This document shows positions 1-7,471 of a stretch of DNA of 7,518 nucleotides, one piece after another (position 1 is the stretch's first letter; each line of letters starts with the position of its first letter). The translations under genes were made by a program, and so were the position numbers. Source of the stretch: an uncultured Bacteroidales bacterium (GTDB taxonomy: Bacteria > Bacteroidota > Bacteroidia > Bacteroidales > Muribaculaceae); assembly GCA_945828175.1 (NCBI GenBank), contig CALZQD010000074.1, positions 1-7,518 on the forward strand. Reading direction: 5' to 3'. Below the pieces are notes generated by a model. The model was not told the DNA's origin. It made no database searches and worked only from the letters and a program-made list of their open reading frames with translations.

Positions 1-376
<376 letters not shown>

Positions 377-388
377 GCTCTCAGAACC

Positions 389-1753
389 ATGCAGAATCAG
401 AATAATCCACTGACACAATATATCGAGCTCTTCGAACACAACCGCGAGGCCATCGGCTCACACTCGACCGAGGCGCTCAACCGGCTGCGTCCGAGGGCTC
501 TCTCGGCGCTCCACCGCCTGGGCCGTCTGCCCGTCAGGGGCGACGAGGGCCACAGCGTGCTGTCGGTCGCCGAGATGTTTGCGCCCGACTTCGGCGTGAA
601 CGTCAACCGTGTGCCCTTCCCGATCGACATCGCGGCCTCGTTCCGCTGCGACGTGCCTAACCTGAGCACGCTGCTCGGCATCGTCGTCAACGACTCGTTC
701 CGCCCGACGACGATGCTGACGACGAAGCTGCCCAAGGGCGTCGATGTGATGTCGCTCGCCGAGGCGTCGCTGGTTTACCGCGACGTCGTCGAGAAATATC
801 TCGGCAGCCTCGCCGGCATCGACGACACCGACAGCGCGGCGACGGCTCTCAACACCCTGCTGCTGCAGGACGGTGTCTTCATTCGCGTCGCCGACGGCGT
901 CAGGCTCGAGAAAACGATACAGATCGTCAACGTCTTCAACGCGGCGGCGCCGATGCTGGCCGTGCGCCGCGTGCTCGTCGTCGCCGGACGCGACTCGCAG
1001 GTGCGCCTGCTCTTCTGCGACCACACCCAGAACGCGGGCGTGCCCTCGCTCGTGTCGCAGGTAGTCGAGATCGTAGCTGACGCAGGCGCAACGGTCGACT
1101 ACTACGACCTCGAGGCCACCGACAGCGCCAACGGCCGCATGTCGCAGCTCTACGCCCGCCAGGGCCGCGGCAGCCGCCTGACTGTCAACGGCACGACCCT
1201 CAGCAGCGGCCGCACGCGCAACGAATACCGCATCGAGGTGGCCGACCGCTGCGAGACCGAATTGGTCGGCATGGTCATCGCCGACGGCGAGCAGGTGGTC
1301 GACAACGCCTCGGCCATCTACCACAACGCCGACCACAGCCACAGCCGCCAGACATTCAAATATATCCTCTCTGACAGCGCCCGCGGCGGCTTCGAGGGCG
1401 CGATTCGCGTCGACGGCGCCGCTGCCTTCACCGAAGCCTACCAGAGCAACCGCAACCTCCTGGCCTCGGAGAACGCCCGCATGCACACGGCCCCGCAGCT
1501 CGAAATCTACTGCGACGAGGTGAAGTGCAGCCACGGCGCGGCTACAGGTCAGCTCGACCAGAACGCCCTGTTCTACATGCGCTCGCGCGGCATACCCCTC
1601 GACGAGGCGCGCCGGATGCTGATGGAGTCGTTTATGTCTGACGTCATCGACACGATACGCCTCGACGGCCTGCAGGACCGCCTGCGCCACCTCGTCGAGC
1701 GACGTCTCGGCGGCCGACGCATGGACTGCGGCGAATGTAACACCTGCAAATAA
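389..1753 (+). CDS. sufD: SufD, Fe-S cluster assembly scaffold subunit
   Basis: SufD pairs with SufB and two SufC subunits to form the SufBC2D scaffold on which Fe-S clusters are built in the cytosol. The product has 454 residues, usual for the family. The N-terminal part is variable; the C-terminal two thirds form the SufB/SufD beta-helix core. The best landmark is QLEIYCDEVKCSHGAATGQLD followed by ALFYMRSRGI; His382 in CSHG is the expected equivalent of the SufD histidine implicated in cluster assembly at the SufB-SufD interface (by family knowledge). SufD is preferred over SufB because of the gene order sufC-sufD-sufS and the length. The ATG at 389 lies 12 nt after sufC. An oddity is the extreme C-terminus, DCGECNTCK, which puts Cys447, Cys450 and Cys453 in a CX2CX2C cluster. 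Confidence 0.95.
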   Translation: MQNQNNPLTQYIELFEHNREAIGSHSTEALNRLRPRALSALHRLGRLPVRGDEGHSVLSVAEMFAPDFGVNVNRVPFPIDIAASFRCDVPNLSTLLGIVVNDSFRPTTMLTTKLPKGVDVMSLAEASLVYRDVVEKYLGSLAGIDDTDSAATALNTLLLQDGVFIRVADGVRLEKTIQIVNVFNAAAPMLAVRRVLVVAGRDSQVRLLFCDHTQNAGVPSLVSQVVEIVADAGATVDYYDLEATDSANGRMSQLYARQGRGSRLTVNGTTLSSGRTRNEYRIEVADRCETELVGMVIADGEQVVDNASAIYHNADHSHSRQTFKYILSDSARGGFEGAIRVDGAAAFTEAYQSNRNLLASENARMHTAPQLEIYCDEVKCSHGAATGQLDQNALFYMRSRGIPLDEARRMLMESFMSDVIDTIRLDGLQDRLRHLVERRLGGRRMDCGECNTCK

Positions 1754-1768
1754 CCCCCGCCTGTGACT

Positions 1769-3004
1769 ATGGAAAGCGACAAGATATACGACTACGACAT
1801 CGAGCGTGAGCGCGAGAAATTCCCGATACTGCGGCGCACGGTCAACGGCCGACCGCTGGTATACCTCGACAACACGGCGACGACACAGACGCCCCGCGAG
1901 GTCGTCGACGCCGTCGTCGACATGTACTACGACAAGAAAGCCAACGTCCACCGCGGCGTCCACACCCTCTCGCAGGAGGCGACCAACGCCATGGAGGCCA
2001 CGCGCAGCCTCGTGCGCGAATTTATCAACGCAGGCTCGACCGAGGAGATAATCTTCACCCGCGGCACGACCGAGTCGATCAACCTCGTGGCCTCGAGCTA
2101 CGGCCAGCTGCTCGACGACGGCGACGAGATAATCCTGACGGTCATGGAGCACCACTCCAACATCGTGCCCTGGCAGCTGCTCCGGTCGCGCAAAAACATA
2201 AAAATCAAGGTCGTGCCCATCAACGAGCGCGGCGAGCTCGACCTCGACGTCTACCGCTCGCTCTTCACCGACCGCACGCGCCTGGTCTCTGTCGCCCATG
2301 TGTCGAACGTGCTCGGCACGGTCAATCCGGTCCGCGAGATGATAGCCTACGCCCACTCGCGCGGGGCCGTGGTCCTCGTCGACGGCGCTCAGGCCATCGC
2401 CCACCTCAGGGTCGACGTCACCGACCTCGACGCCGACTTCTATGTCTTCTCGTCGCACAAGATGTATGGCCCGACGGGCGTCGGCATCCTCTACGGCCGC
2501 CGCAGCCTGCTCGAGGCGATGCCTCCCTATCAGGGTGGCGGCGAGATGATCGGCCACGTCAGCTTCACCGGCACGACCTGGGCCGCGTTGCCCTATAAGT
2601 TCGAGGCGGGCACACCCGACTTCGTCGACGCTGCGGCTCTGGCGAAAGCAATCGAATATATCCGCTCGCTCGGCGTCGAACGCATCGCCGCGCACGAAGA
2701 CCGCCTGCTCGATTACACGACGGCCGAGCTCCTCGCCATCCCGGGCATGAGGATATTCGGTACGGCGCCGCATAAATCGGCCATCATATCGTTCCTCATC
2801 GGCGAGGCGACGCCCTTCGACACGGGCATGCTGCTCGACCAGCTCGGCATCGCCGTGCGCACGGGCCACCACTGCGCCCAGCCGCTGATGGAATCGCTCG
2901 GCATCGAAGGCACCGTCCGCGCCTCGTTCGCGCTCTACAACACCTTCGACGAAGCCGACCGTTTCATCGCCGCCGTCCGCCGCGTCGCCGCCATGCTGAC
3001 GTAA
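1769..3004 (+). CDS. sufS: SufS, group II PLP-dependent cysteine desulfurase
   Basis: SufS removes sulfur from L-cysteine as an enzyme-bound persulfide and passes it, usually through SufE or SufU, to the SufBCD scaffold. The product has 411 residues from the ATG at 1769, full family length. Visible landmarks are YLDNTATTQTP near the N-terminus, HRGVHTLS, His128 in MEHHSNIVPWQ (stacks on the PLP ring in the family), VDGAQAIAH (PLP-binding Asp and Gln), Lys231 in SSHKMYGPTG (Schiff-base lysine) and Cys369 in RTGHHCAQP (persulfide-forming cysteine). The RxGHHCAQP motif is characteristic of the SufS group rather than IscS/NifS. An in-frame GTG at 1763 would add two residues; the ATG is preferred. 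Spacing is 15 nt to sufD. No sufE or sufU follows in the window; the sulfur shuttle is presumably encoded elsewhere. Confidence 0.97.
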   Translation: MESDKIYDYDIEREREKFPILRRTVNGRPLVYLDNTATTQTPREVVDAVVDMYYDKKANVHRGVHTLSQEATNAMEATRSLVREFINAGSTEEIIFTRGTTESINLVASSYGQLLDDGDEIILTVMEHHSNIVPWQLLRSRKNIKIKVVPINERGELDLDVYRSLFTDRTRLVSVAHVSNVLGTVNPVREMIAYAHSRGAVVLVDGAQAIAHLRVDVTDLDADFYVFSSHKMYGPTGVGILYGRRSLLEAMPPYQGGGEMIGHVSFTGTTWAALPYKFEAGTPDFVDAAALAKAIEYIRSLGVERIAAHEDRLLDYTTAELLAIPGMRIFGTAPHKSAIISFLIGEATPFDTGMLLDQLGIAVRTGHHCAQPLMESLGIEGTVRASFALYNTFDEADRFIAAVRRVAAMLT

Positions 3005-3013
3005 GGGATAATA

Positions 3014-3638
3014 ATGCTGATTTCACCCGAACACCTGCTGATACAGATAGAGACAGCGATGAACAACGACCCGCGCATGCCGATAGACAGGCGCGTGAAA
3101 GAGGGCATCACTATCCGTGACCGCTTCATGAGCTCTGAAAGCAAAGAGCAACAGAACAGTTTCAACATCACTTTCTACTATTTTTTGGCCGGGAAGCTGG
3201 TGTCGTGGAATACCGAACACCGGCTCGACCGCAATATTCTGGAGTGCTATACCATGATGCTGAGGTTCTGCGTCAGCGTCCGCGACTACGGCACCATGGA
3301 GGATGTTTGGGAAGAGATAACCGACTTCTACCTCCAAATTCCCAACCTGACTTACGGCGAGATTGAGACAAAAGTTCCTGAAATCGCCTTTATATATGAT
3401 AGCAGACTTGCCATATTGCTGCTACAGCTGGCTGGAGACATACCTCTACTACATGTCGTCTGTTATGGAGACCCACGCTCAATACGACCGCATGAAAGCC
3501 GTCAAATATATGGATGTGTTCTTGAAATTACACCGCGACCGCGGGTGCAAAGGTTCAGAATCGCTTTTTCGCAATATCACCCGCTTCGCGCAGTGTCTTC
3601 TCCCTCACGACGAGCTGCTCCGCTACGGCATCGGCTGA
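3014..3638 (+). CDS. Unrecognised protein downstream of sufS, frameshifted
   Basis: I do not recognise this family. The ATG at 3014 lies 9 nt after sufS, so it is probably the last gene of the suf transcript. The first frame gives a credible soluble, charged, probably helical protein (start MLISPEHLLIQIETAMNNDPR, then an aromatic stretch FYYFLAGKLVSWN and DVWEEITDFYLQIPNL) with no signal peptide or membrane segment. After about 3390-3440 that frame turns implausible and overlaps the opposite gene, while the +1 frame (open from 3351) gives a convincing continuation, SWLETYLYYMSSVMETHAQYDRMKAVKYMDVFLK, ending LLRYGIG with TGA at 3636-3638. Joined, the product would be about 207 residues. The cause is one extra base or two missing bases; a short TA repeat at 3391-3397 and a GCTGCT repeat near 3417-3423 are likely slip sites. 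Hand-counted GC is 37% over 3361-3420 against 70% over 2221-2280 in sufS. It is either a decaying gene or an assembly error. Confidence 0.7.
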
Positions 3639-3646
3639 GCTATCTT
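3639..3646. other. 8-nt gap between two convergent operons
   Basis: The stop codon of the suf-linked gene (3636-3638) and the stop codon of the DUF2284 gene (3647-3649, TTA on the plus strand) leave 8 bases between them. No GC-rich hairpin with a T-tract is visible here, so any terminator for either operon must lie inside the opposing gene. Confidence 0.7.
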
Positions 3647-4189
3647 TTACTGAAAGAGGGCGGTGACGAGGATGATTGGGTCGGGGGCGTGGCCGTTGCG
3701 GCCCCATTTGAGTTCGAGGCCGAAGAGGCGGTCGAGGGTCTTGGCGATGTCGAAACCGAAGGCTTCGAGCGACGGCCGCACTTTGTCGGGATGGCGGCAG
3801 GGCTGATTCTGAAGCCTCGCGCAGGGCTCTTCGCCGCAGTAGAGGCAACGCCCGACATAGGCGAATGAGCGGCCGCCGGTCGCACGCTCGATATCGAGCA
3901 GCCGGCGCTCGATTTTCAGCCGCTCGGGGCGTATAAAATCCTGAACATCAGCTAACAGTACCGGCGCGGCGGGTTTAATCACCGTAGCATAGACGGTCGC
4001 GCACTCATAGCGCCGTAGCACGGCGTCGGCGTCGAACTCGAAGGGCGGGCATCCCCAACTCGCGCCGTATGAAGCGCACTGTCGGCAGAAGCCGATGAAC
4101 TTCTCGGAGTCGCGATAGCCGGCTACGTAGTCGGCGACGGCGATTTCGGCACTCAGCTCTTCGACAGTATAGTCGGGAAAGGTTTTCAT
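3647..4189 (-). CDS. DUF2284-type cysteine-rich putative metal-binding protein
   Basis: A 180-residue protein with no signal peptide or membrane segment, so probably cytosolic. It contains eight cysteines in two groups: Cys35, Cys38 and Cys47 in CRQCASYGASWGCPPF (with Cys63 further on), and Cys115, Cys118, Cys123 and Cys131 in GRCLYCGEEPCARLQNQPC followed by RHPDKVRPSLEAFGFDI. The CX2C...YG..W.CPP opening and the GRCxxC...C......CRxPxxxRPSxEAxGxD block match what I know of DUF2284, annotated as predicted metal-binding proteins. The four-cysteine group would suit an Fe-S cluster or zinc; this is inference. The ATG lies 1 nt beyond the stop of the ABC ATPase gene, making it the last gene of the importer operon. 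A role in handling the imported metal or chelate in the cytoplasm is plausible, but no reaction can be stated. Confidence 0.85.
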   Translation of the reverse strand: MKTFPDYTVEELSAEIAVADYVAGYRDSEKFIGFCRQCASYGASWGCPPFEFDADAVLRRYECATVYATVIKPAAPVLLADVQDFIRPERLKIERRLLDIERATGGRSFAYVGRCLYCGEEPCARLQNQPCRHPDKVRPSLEAFGFDIAKTLDRLFGLELKWGRNGHAPDPIILVTALFQ

Positions 4190-4190
4190 A

Positions 4191-4922
4191 TCAAGGCTTT
4201 CGGTCTAATAAATCGAGGTGAAACAGACGGTTGATATGCCCCGCGGCGACCATCTCGTCGACCGGCAGGCAGACGAGTCGCGGCGTATCGATCAAGGCAA
4301 TAGCGTCGCTGAGCCGCAGCGCGATGTCGAGCTCGTGGGTCGAGTAGAGTATCGTCTTGCCGTGGTCGCAGGCGAGGCGTCCGAGCAGCCTGCAGAGCTC
4401 ATAGCGGTTAGGCAGGTCGAGGAACGACGTCGGCTCGTCGAGCAGGATTACGGGCGTCGTCTGCGCCAAAGCTCGCGCTATCATCACGCGCTGGCACTCG
4501 CCGTCGCTCATGCGGTCGAGGGTGCGGTCGGCATACGAGGCCATGCCGACGGCTTCGAGCGACTCGTCGACGATGTCACGGTCGGCCTTAGTCAGGCGGC
4601 CGATCCAGTCGGTGTAAGGCGCGCGGCCGAGGGCGACGACGTCTCGACAGCTGAGGTTGGCGATGCGGGTGCGCTCGGTCGAGACGAAGGCAAGCGCCCG
4701 GGCGAGCTGCGGCGCAGGCGTCGTGGCCACGTCGAGGCCGCCGACGGTGATTGTGCCCTCGTAGCGGCGGTTGAGTCCGGCGATGGCGCGGAGGAGGGTA
4801 GATTTGCCGCTGCCATTGCGGCCGAGCAGGGCTGTCAGGCTGCCGCCGTCGATTGTGGCGTTGGCGTTGTCAATCAGCTTCTTGTCGCCGAAACCTATGG
4901 TGAAATCGCGTAGCTCTATCAT
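4191..4922 (-). CDS. ABC transporter ATP-binding protein, FecE/BtuD type
   Basis: The cytosolic ATPase of a binding-protein-dependent importer for iron-siderophore, haem or corrinoid. It has 243 residues, typical for the family. Walker A is GRNGSGKST at residues 34-42, the signature is MSDGECQRVMIARAL with Ser139, Asp140 and Gly141 (SDGE rather than SGGQ), Walker B is VILLDEP ending at Asp162-Glu163, the D-loop is SFLDL, and the switch histidine is His196 in YSTHELD. The Q-loop position reads LAFVSTERTRIANLS, with no glutamine where most importers have one; I recall similar xTE sequences in Bacteroidota relatives. Its ATG overlaps the permease stop (ATGA at 4919-4922), which predicts translational coupling. 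Substrate cannot be read from the ATPase. Confidence 0.93.
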   Translation of the reverse strand: MIELRDFTIGFGDKKLIDNANATIDGGSLTALLGRNGSGKSTLLRAIAGLNRRYEGTITVGGLDVATTPAPQLARALAFVSTERTRIANLSCRDVVALGRAPYTDWIGRLTKADRDIVDESLEAVGMASYADRTLDRMSDGECQRVMIARALAQTTPVILLDEPTSFLDLPNRYELCRLLGRLACDHGKTILYSTHELDIALRLSDAIALIDTPRLVCLPVDEMVAAGHINRLFHLDLLDRKP

Positions 4923-5920
4923 CGGGTCATGGTGTTATTGCGTAAGACTATCCAGACAACGACGGGAATGCCGAGGAGCGCCGTTATCGCGTTGACGGGC
5001 AGGAGGAAAAGCTTCGATATGATATCGCAGACGAGCATCACGGCGGCGCCTGTCAGAGCTGTCGCCGGCACCATCACGCGGTGGTCACTGCTGGCAAACA
5101 TGAGGCGCGTGACGTGGGGCATCGCCAGACCGATGAAGCCTATCGGGCCGCAGAAGGCCGTCACCGTGCCTGCCAAAAGTGTCGTAGAGGCGAATATCAG
5201 CAGCCTGGCGCGACGGATGTCAAGACCCATCGTCATGGCGTATTCCTGACCGAAAAGCAAGAGATTCAGAGCTTTGATGGTGACGACAGCAAGTATAAAA
5301 CCGACGGCGACGGCGGGGATGATAATCCATAGCTGCGAGACGGTTACGTCGCCGAGCGAGCCCATCGTCCAGATAACGAAGTTCTTGAGGGCCTCCTCGC
5401 GGCTGAGATATTGCAGAATCTGCACGATTGCGCCGACGCCCGACGAGAACATCATGCCGAGGATGAGTATCACCATTATATCCTTGATGCGATGCCCGAC
5501 GGCCGCCACGACGATGAGTACTGCTGCCGCGCCGACCCATGCGGCGCCGGCGATGCCGAGCGACGAGACGACGGCGGGCAGTCCCAAAAGCGGCGCGCCG
5601 AGCATAAACAGCGCCACGCCGAGCGAGGCGCCCGAACTGATGCCCAACACATACGGTCCGGCGAGCGGATTGCGGAAGAGGGTCTGCATCTGCAGGCCGC
5701 TGACCGACAGCGCCGCGCCAACCGTGAGAGCCATCACGGCCTTGACGAGACGGAAGTCGATGACGATAGTCGAGGTCATCGGGTCGCGCTCGGTGCCGGC
5801 AAGGACTGCGAAGACGCGCCCGAGCGGTATCTTTACCGACCCGACAGCTAAGTCAATGACAAACAACGCCGTCGTCGCCAAGCCTATGACAATGAATAAT
5901 ATGGCCGTCCGATTTTTCAT
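4919..5920 (-). CDS. FecCD/BtuC-family ABC transporter permease
   Basis: An inner-membrane permease of 333 residues, which would normally act as a homodimer carrying ferric siderophore, haem or vitamin B12 from the periplasm to the cytoplasm. The sequence is a run of hydrophobic segments, about ten in the family. The first is at residues 7-27, and the others include 62-76, 113-141, 147-170, 197-217, 239-256 and 283-325. Family landmarks are GLQMQTLFRNPLAGPYVLGISSGASL (75-100), MTMGLDIRRARL (229-240, in the region that contacts the ATPase) and FCGPIGFIGLAMPHVTRLM (256-274). The start overlaps the stop of the binding-protein gene (ATGA at 5917-5920), and the end overlaps the ATPase start. Family is certain; the choice between iron chelate and B12 is open. 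Confidence 0.95.
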   Translation of the reverse strand: MKNRTAILFIVIGLATTALFVIDLAVGSVKIPLGRVFAVLAGTERDPMTSTIVIDFRLVKAVMALTVGAALSVSGLQMQTLFRNPLAGPYVLGISSGASLGVALFMLGAPLLGLPAVVSSLGIAGAAWVGAAAVLIVVAAVGHRIKDIMVILILGMMFSSGVGAIVQILQYLSREEALKNFVIWTMGSLGDVTVSQLWIIIPAVAVGFILAVVTIKALNLLLFGQEYAMTMGLDIRRARLLIFASTTLLAGTVTAFCGPIGFIGLAMPHVTRLMFASSDHRVMVPATALTGAAVMLVCDIISKLFLLPVNAITALLGIPVVVWIVLRNNTMTR

Positions 5921-7056
5921 TCAAGCCGTTTGTAATAGACGAAGTCGTTGGCGACGATGTCGGGGTGGAAGATTTTTATGAGGTCGCGGAGGACGAGGTC
6001 GGGACGCACGACACCCGACTCATAGTAGTCGTTGCCGCCGGCGGCGTTGGTGCGCAGAATGTTGTTATAGACGCGGCCCTCCTTCACGACAGGCAGCGAG
6101 CCGAATTTCGGATATGCCTTGGCGAGGTCGGCGGCGGTGCCGGCCGAACCGGCGTTGAGCCATACATCGGCCTGCGAGGCAAGCATATAGGCTTCCTCGA
6201 TGTCGACAGGTTCCGACGAGTTGCCCGTGTTTTTGTCGTAGATATAACGGCCGCCGGCGTCATTGATGAGCGTGACGGCATAGCTGTTGACCGGCGGCAG
6301 AAACCATGTGCCGCTGTAAGGGGCGTTGAGCATCACCGCAGGGCGGTCGAGGCTGTCGGCGGCAACGGTGGCTTTCAGCTCGTTATAGCGGTCGGCGATT
6401 TCGGCGAAGCTCTCGCGGCCGCGGTCGCCGACGCCCATAAGCTCAGAGAGCATGACAAGCCACTCGGCCTTGCCGAGGGGCGACTGCTCGAGGTAGTCGC
6501 CGACATAGACGAAGGGAATGCCGGACTCGCGCAACTTACCCTCCATCGAGCTGGCGTTGTTGATGCCGTAGAGCAGCACGATGTCGGGTTTGAGCGCCAC
6601 GAGAGTCTCGTAGTCGATGTTGCCCTCGTAGCCGACGTCGCAGACGCTGTCGCGACGGGCCGTGACAGTCGGATTGGATATATACTCCTTGCCCGAGACG
6701 CCGACGACTCGCCGCGCCTCGCCGACGGCGTCGAGCATGGCGACGTGGGTCGACGACATGGCGATGATGCGGTGTGCGTCGCCCTTGAGCACCTGGCCGT
6801 CGAAGCCTTCGGGCGCGCTGTCGTCGCCGCGCAGTACGAGCAGATTGGTCGTGACGCTGTCGGCGCCCTGCCAGGGATTGGTGACGGTGACGAGCAGACT
6901 GCCCGCGTCATTGCCCCTGACGGCGAAGCCCGAGGCATATTCGGGCGTATAAACTTCGCGGTCGAAGACGAGCGCCTCGGCCGAGCGCCCTTTGCACGCG
7001 CTTAATGTGGTCAGCGCTAATAGGATAAACAGAACGTAGTTTATGGCTTGTTTCAT
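5917..7056 (-). CDS. Periplasmic substrate-binding lipoprotein of metal-chelate ABC importer
   Basis: A binding protein of the FecB/BtuF type (Peripla_BP_2 fold), 379 residues. It captures the chelate in the periplasm and delivers it to the permease. The N-terminus is a lipoprotein signal: a hydrophobic stretch, then LSAC with Cys21 as the lipidated residue. The residues after Cys21 (KGRSAEA) lack the acidic run used as a surface-export signal in Bacteroidota, so inner-membrane, periplasm-facing anchoring is likely. Landmarks are HRIIAMSSTHVAMLDAVG (95-112) opening lobe 1, NIDYETLVALKPDIVLLYG (146-164), SPLGKAEWL (192-200), the ligand-side loop NAPYSGTWFLPP (244-255) and the C-terminal NAAGGNDYYESGVVRPDLVLRDL (337-359). 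It starts inside the receptor stop codon (ATGA at 7053-7056). Family is secure; the ligand is unknown. Confidence 0.92.
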   Translation of the reverse strand: MKQAINYVLFILLALTTLSACKGRSAEALVFDREVYTPEYASGFAVRGNDAGSLLVTVTNPWQGADSVTTNLLVLRGDDSAPEGFDGQVLKGDAHRIIAMSSTHVAMLDAVGEARRVVGVSGKEYISNPTVTARRDSVCDVGYEGNIDYETLVALKPDIVLLYGINNASSMEGKLRESGIPFVYVGDYLEQSPLGKAEWLVMLSELMGVGDRGRESFAEIADRYNELKATVAADSLDRPAVMLNAPYSGTWFLPPVNSYAVTLINDAGGRYIYDKNTGNSSEPVDIEEAYMLASQADVWLNAGSAGTAADLAKAYPKFGSLPVVKEGRVYNNILRTNAAGGNDYYESGVVRPDLVLRDLIKIFHPDIVANDFVYYKRLE

Positions 7057-7471
7057 TTCTTGCGTTTGAATTTGGGTGTTATGCCAATGAAAAATTCAAA
7101 ATTGATGCCCGGCATAGGCCGCGAGAGCACCGACAGATAATCCTCGTTGAAGAGATTGTTGACGGCGAGCTTGAGCTGCAGGTCGACGGGCTTGAACGAG
7201 AGGTTTTTCTCGAGCGCGATGTTGCTCATGAAGTATTCGGGCAGGTGGCCGGTGAGCGTATAATCGTTGCTGCTCATAGTAAAGCGCTCTGAATAATAGG
7301 CCCATTTATAGAGGAAACTCCACGACCGCCAGCTCAGACGGCCCGTGAGCGACGCCGAGTGACGCGGCACATAGGGCAGCTGACGGCCTACCGACTGGTC
7401 GGCGGGCGACATCTTCTCGCCGCGGTTGATTGACGGCGTCCACGAATACGAGCCGTTGACGTCGACATACC
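7053..7471 (-). CDS. TonB-dependent outer-membrane receptor (C-terminal fragment)
   Basis: The C-terminal 138 residues of an outer-membrane beta-barrel that imports a chelate with energy from TonB/ExbBD. The 5' part is missing because the contig ends here in adapter sequence, so plug domain and TonB box are not seen. The frame is open from the TGA at 7053-7055 up to 7469, upstream of the internal Met at 7410-7412, and begins YVDVNGSYSWTPSINRGEKM. Evidence is the pattern of alternating, aromatic-rich strands: QLPYVPRHSASLTGRLSW, FLYKWAYYSERFTMSSND, LPEYFMSNIALEKNL, LQLKLAVNNLFNEDYLSV and RPMPGINFEFFIGITPKF. VNNLFNEDY and PMPGINF are typical of the last strands of siderophore and cobalamin receptors. 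The terminal strand ends at Phe but is followed by KRKK, an unusual basic tail. It is the first gene of the operon visible in the window and overlaps the next gene. Confidence 0.9.

Noticed and set aside
1763..1771. GTG start for sufS two codons upstream of the ATG
   Set aside because: The ATG at 1769 gives full family length, and no ribosome-binding sequence favours the GTG.
458..2872. An open frame of 804 codons on the minus strand across sufD and sufS
   Set aside because: It lies antisense to two genes with complete catalytic motifs and reads as low-complexity Arg/Val/Asp/Ala-rich sequence with no recognisable domain. GC-rich codon bias in the real genes keeps the opposite frame free of stops.
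3643..3657. Small inverted repeat TCTTT-loop-AAAGA as a terminator between the convergent operons
   Set aside because: The stem has five mostly A-T pairs, extends into the DUF2284 coding end and lacks a proper GC-rich stem; chance is enough to explain it.
3440..3868. Continuation of the first frame of the suf-linked gene to a stop near 3868
   Set aside because: Beyond about 3440 the translation loses protein-like character and runs antisense through the conserved cysteine block of the DUF2284 gene. The +1 frame is the better continuation.
5965..7005. A long plus-strand open frame opposite the substrate-binding lipoprotein gene (and a similar one at 4218-4913 opposite the ATPase)
   Set aside because: Both mirror well-supported genes and have shadow-like composition rich in Val, Asp, Arg and Gly, with no motifs.
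3647..7471. Naming the import operon as vitamin B12 uptake (btuBFCD)
   Set aside because: The families serve B12, haem and iron-siderophores alike. The region upstream of the receptor, where a cobalamin riboswitch or Fur site would decide, is outside the window.
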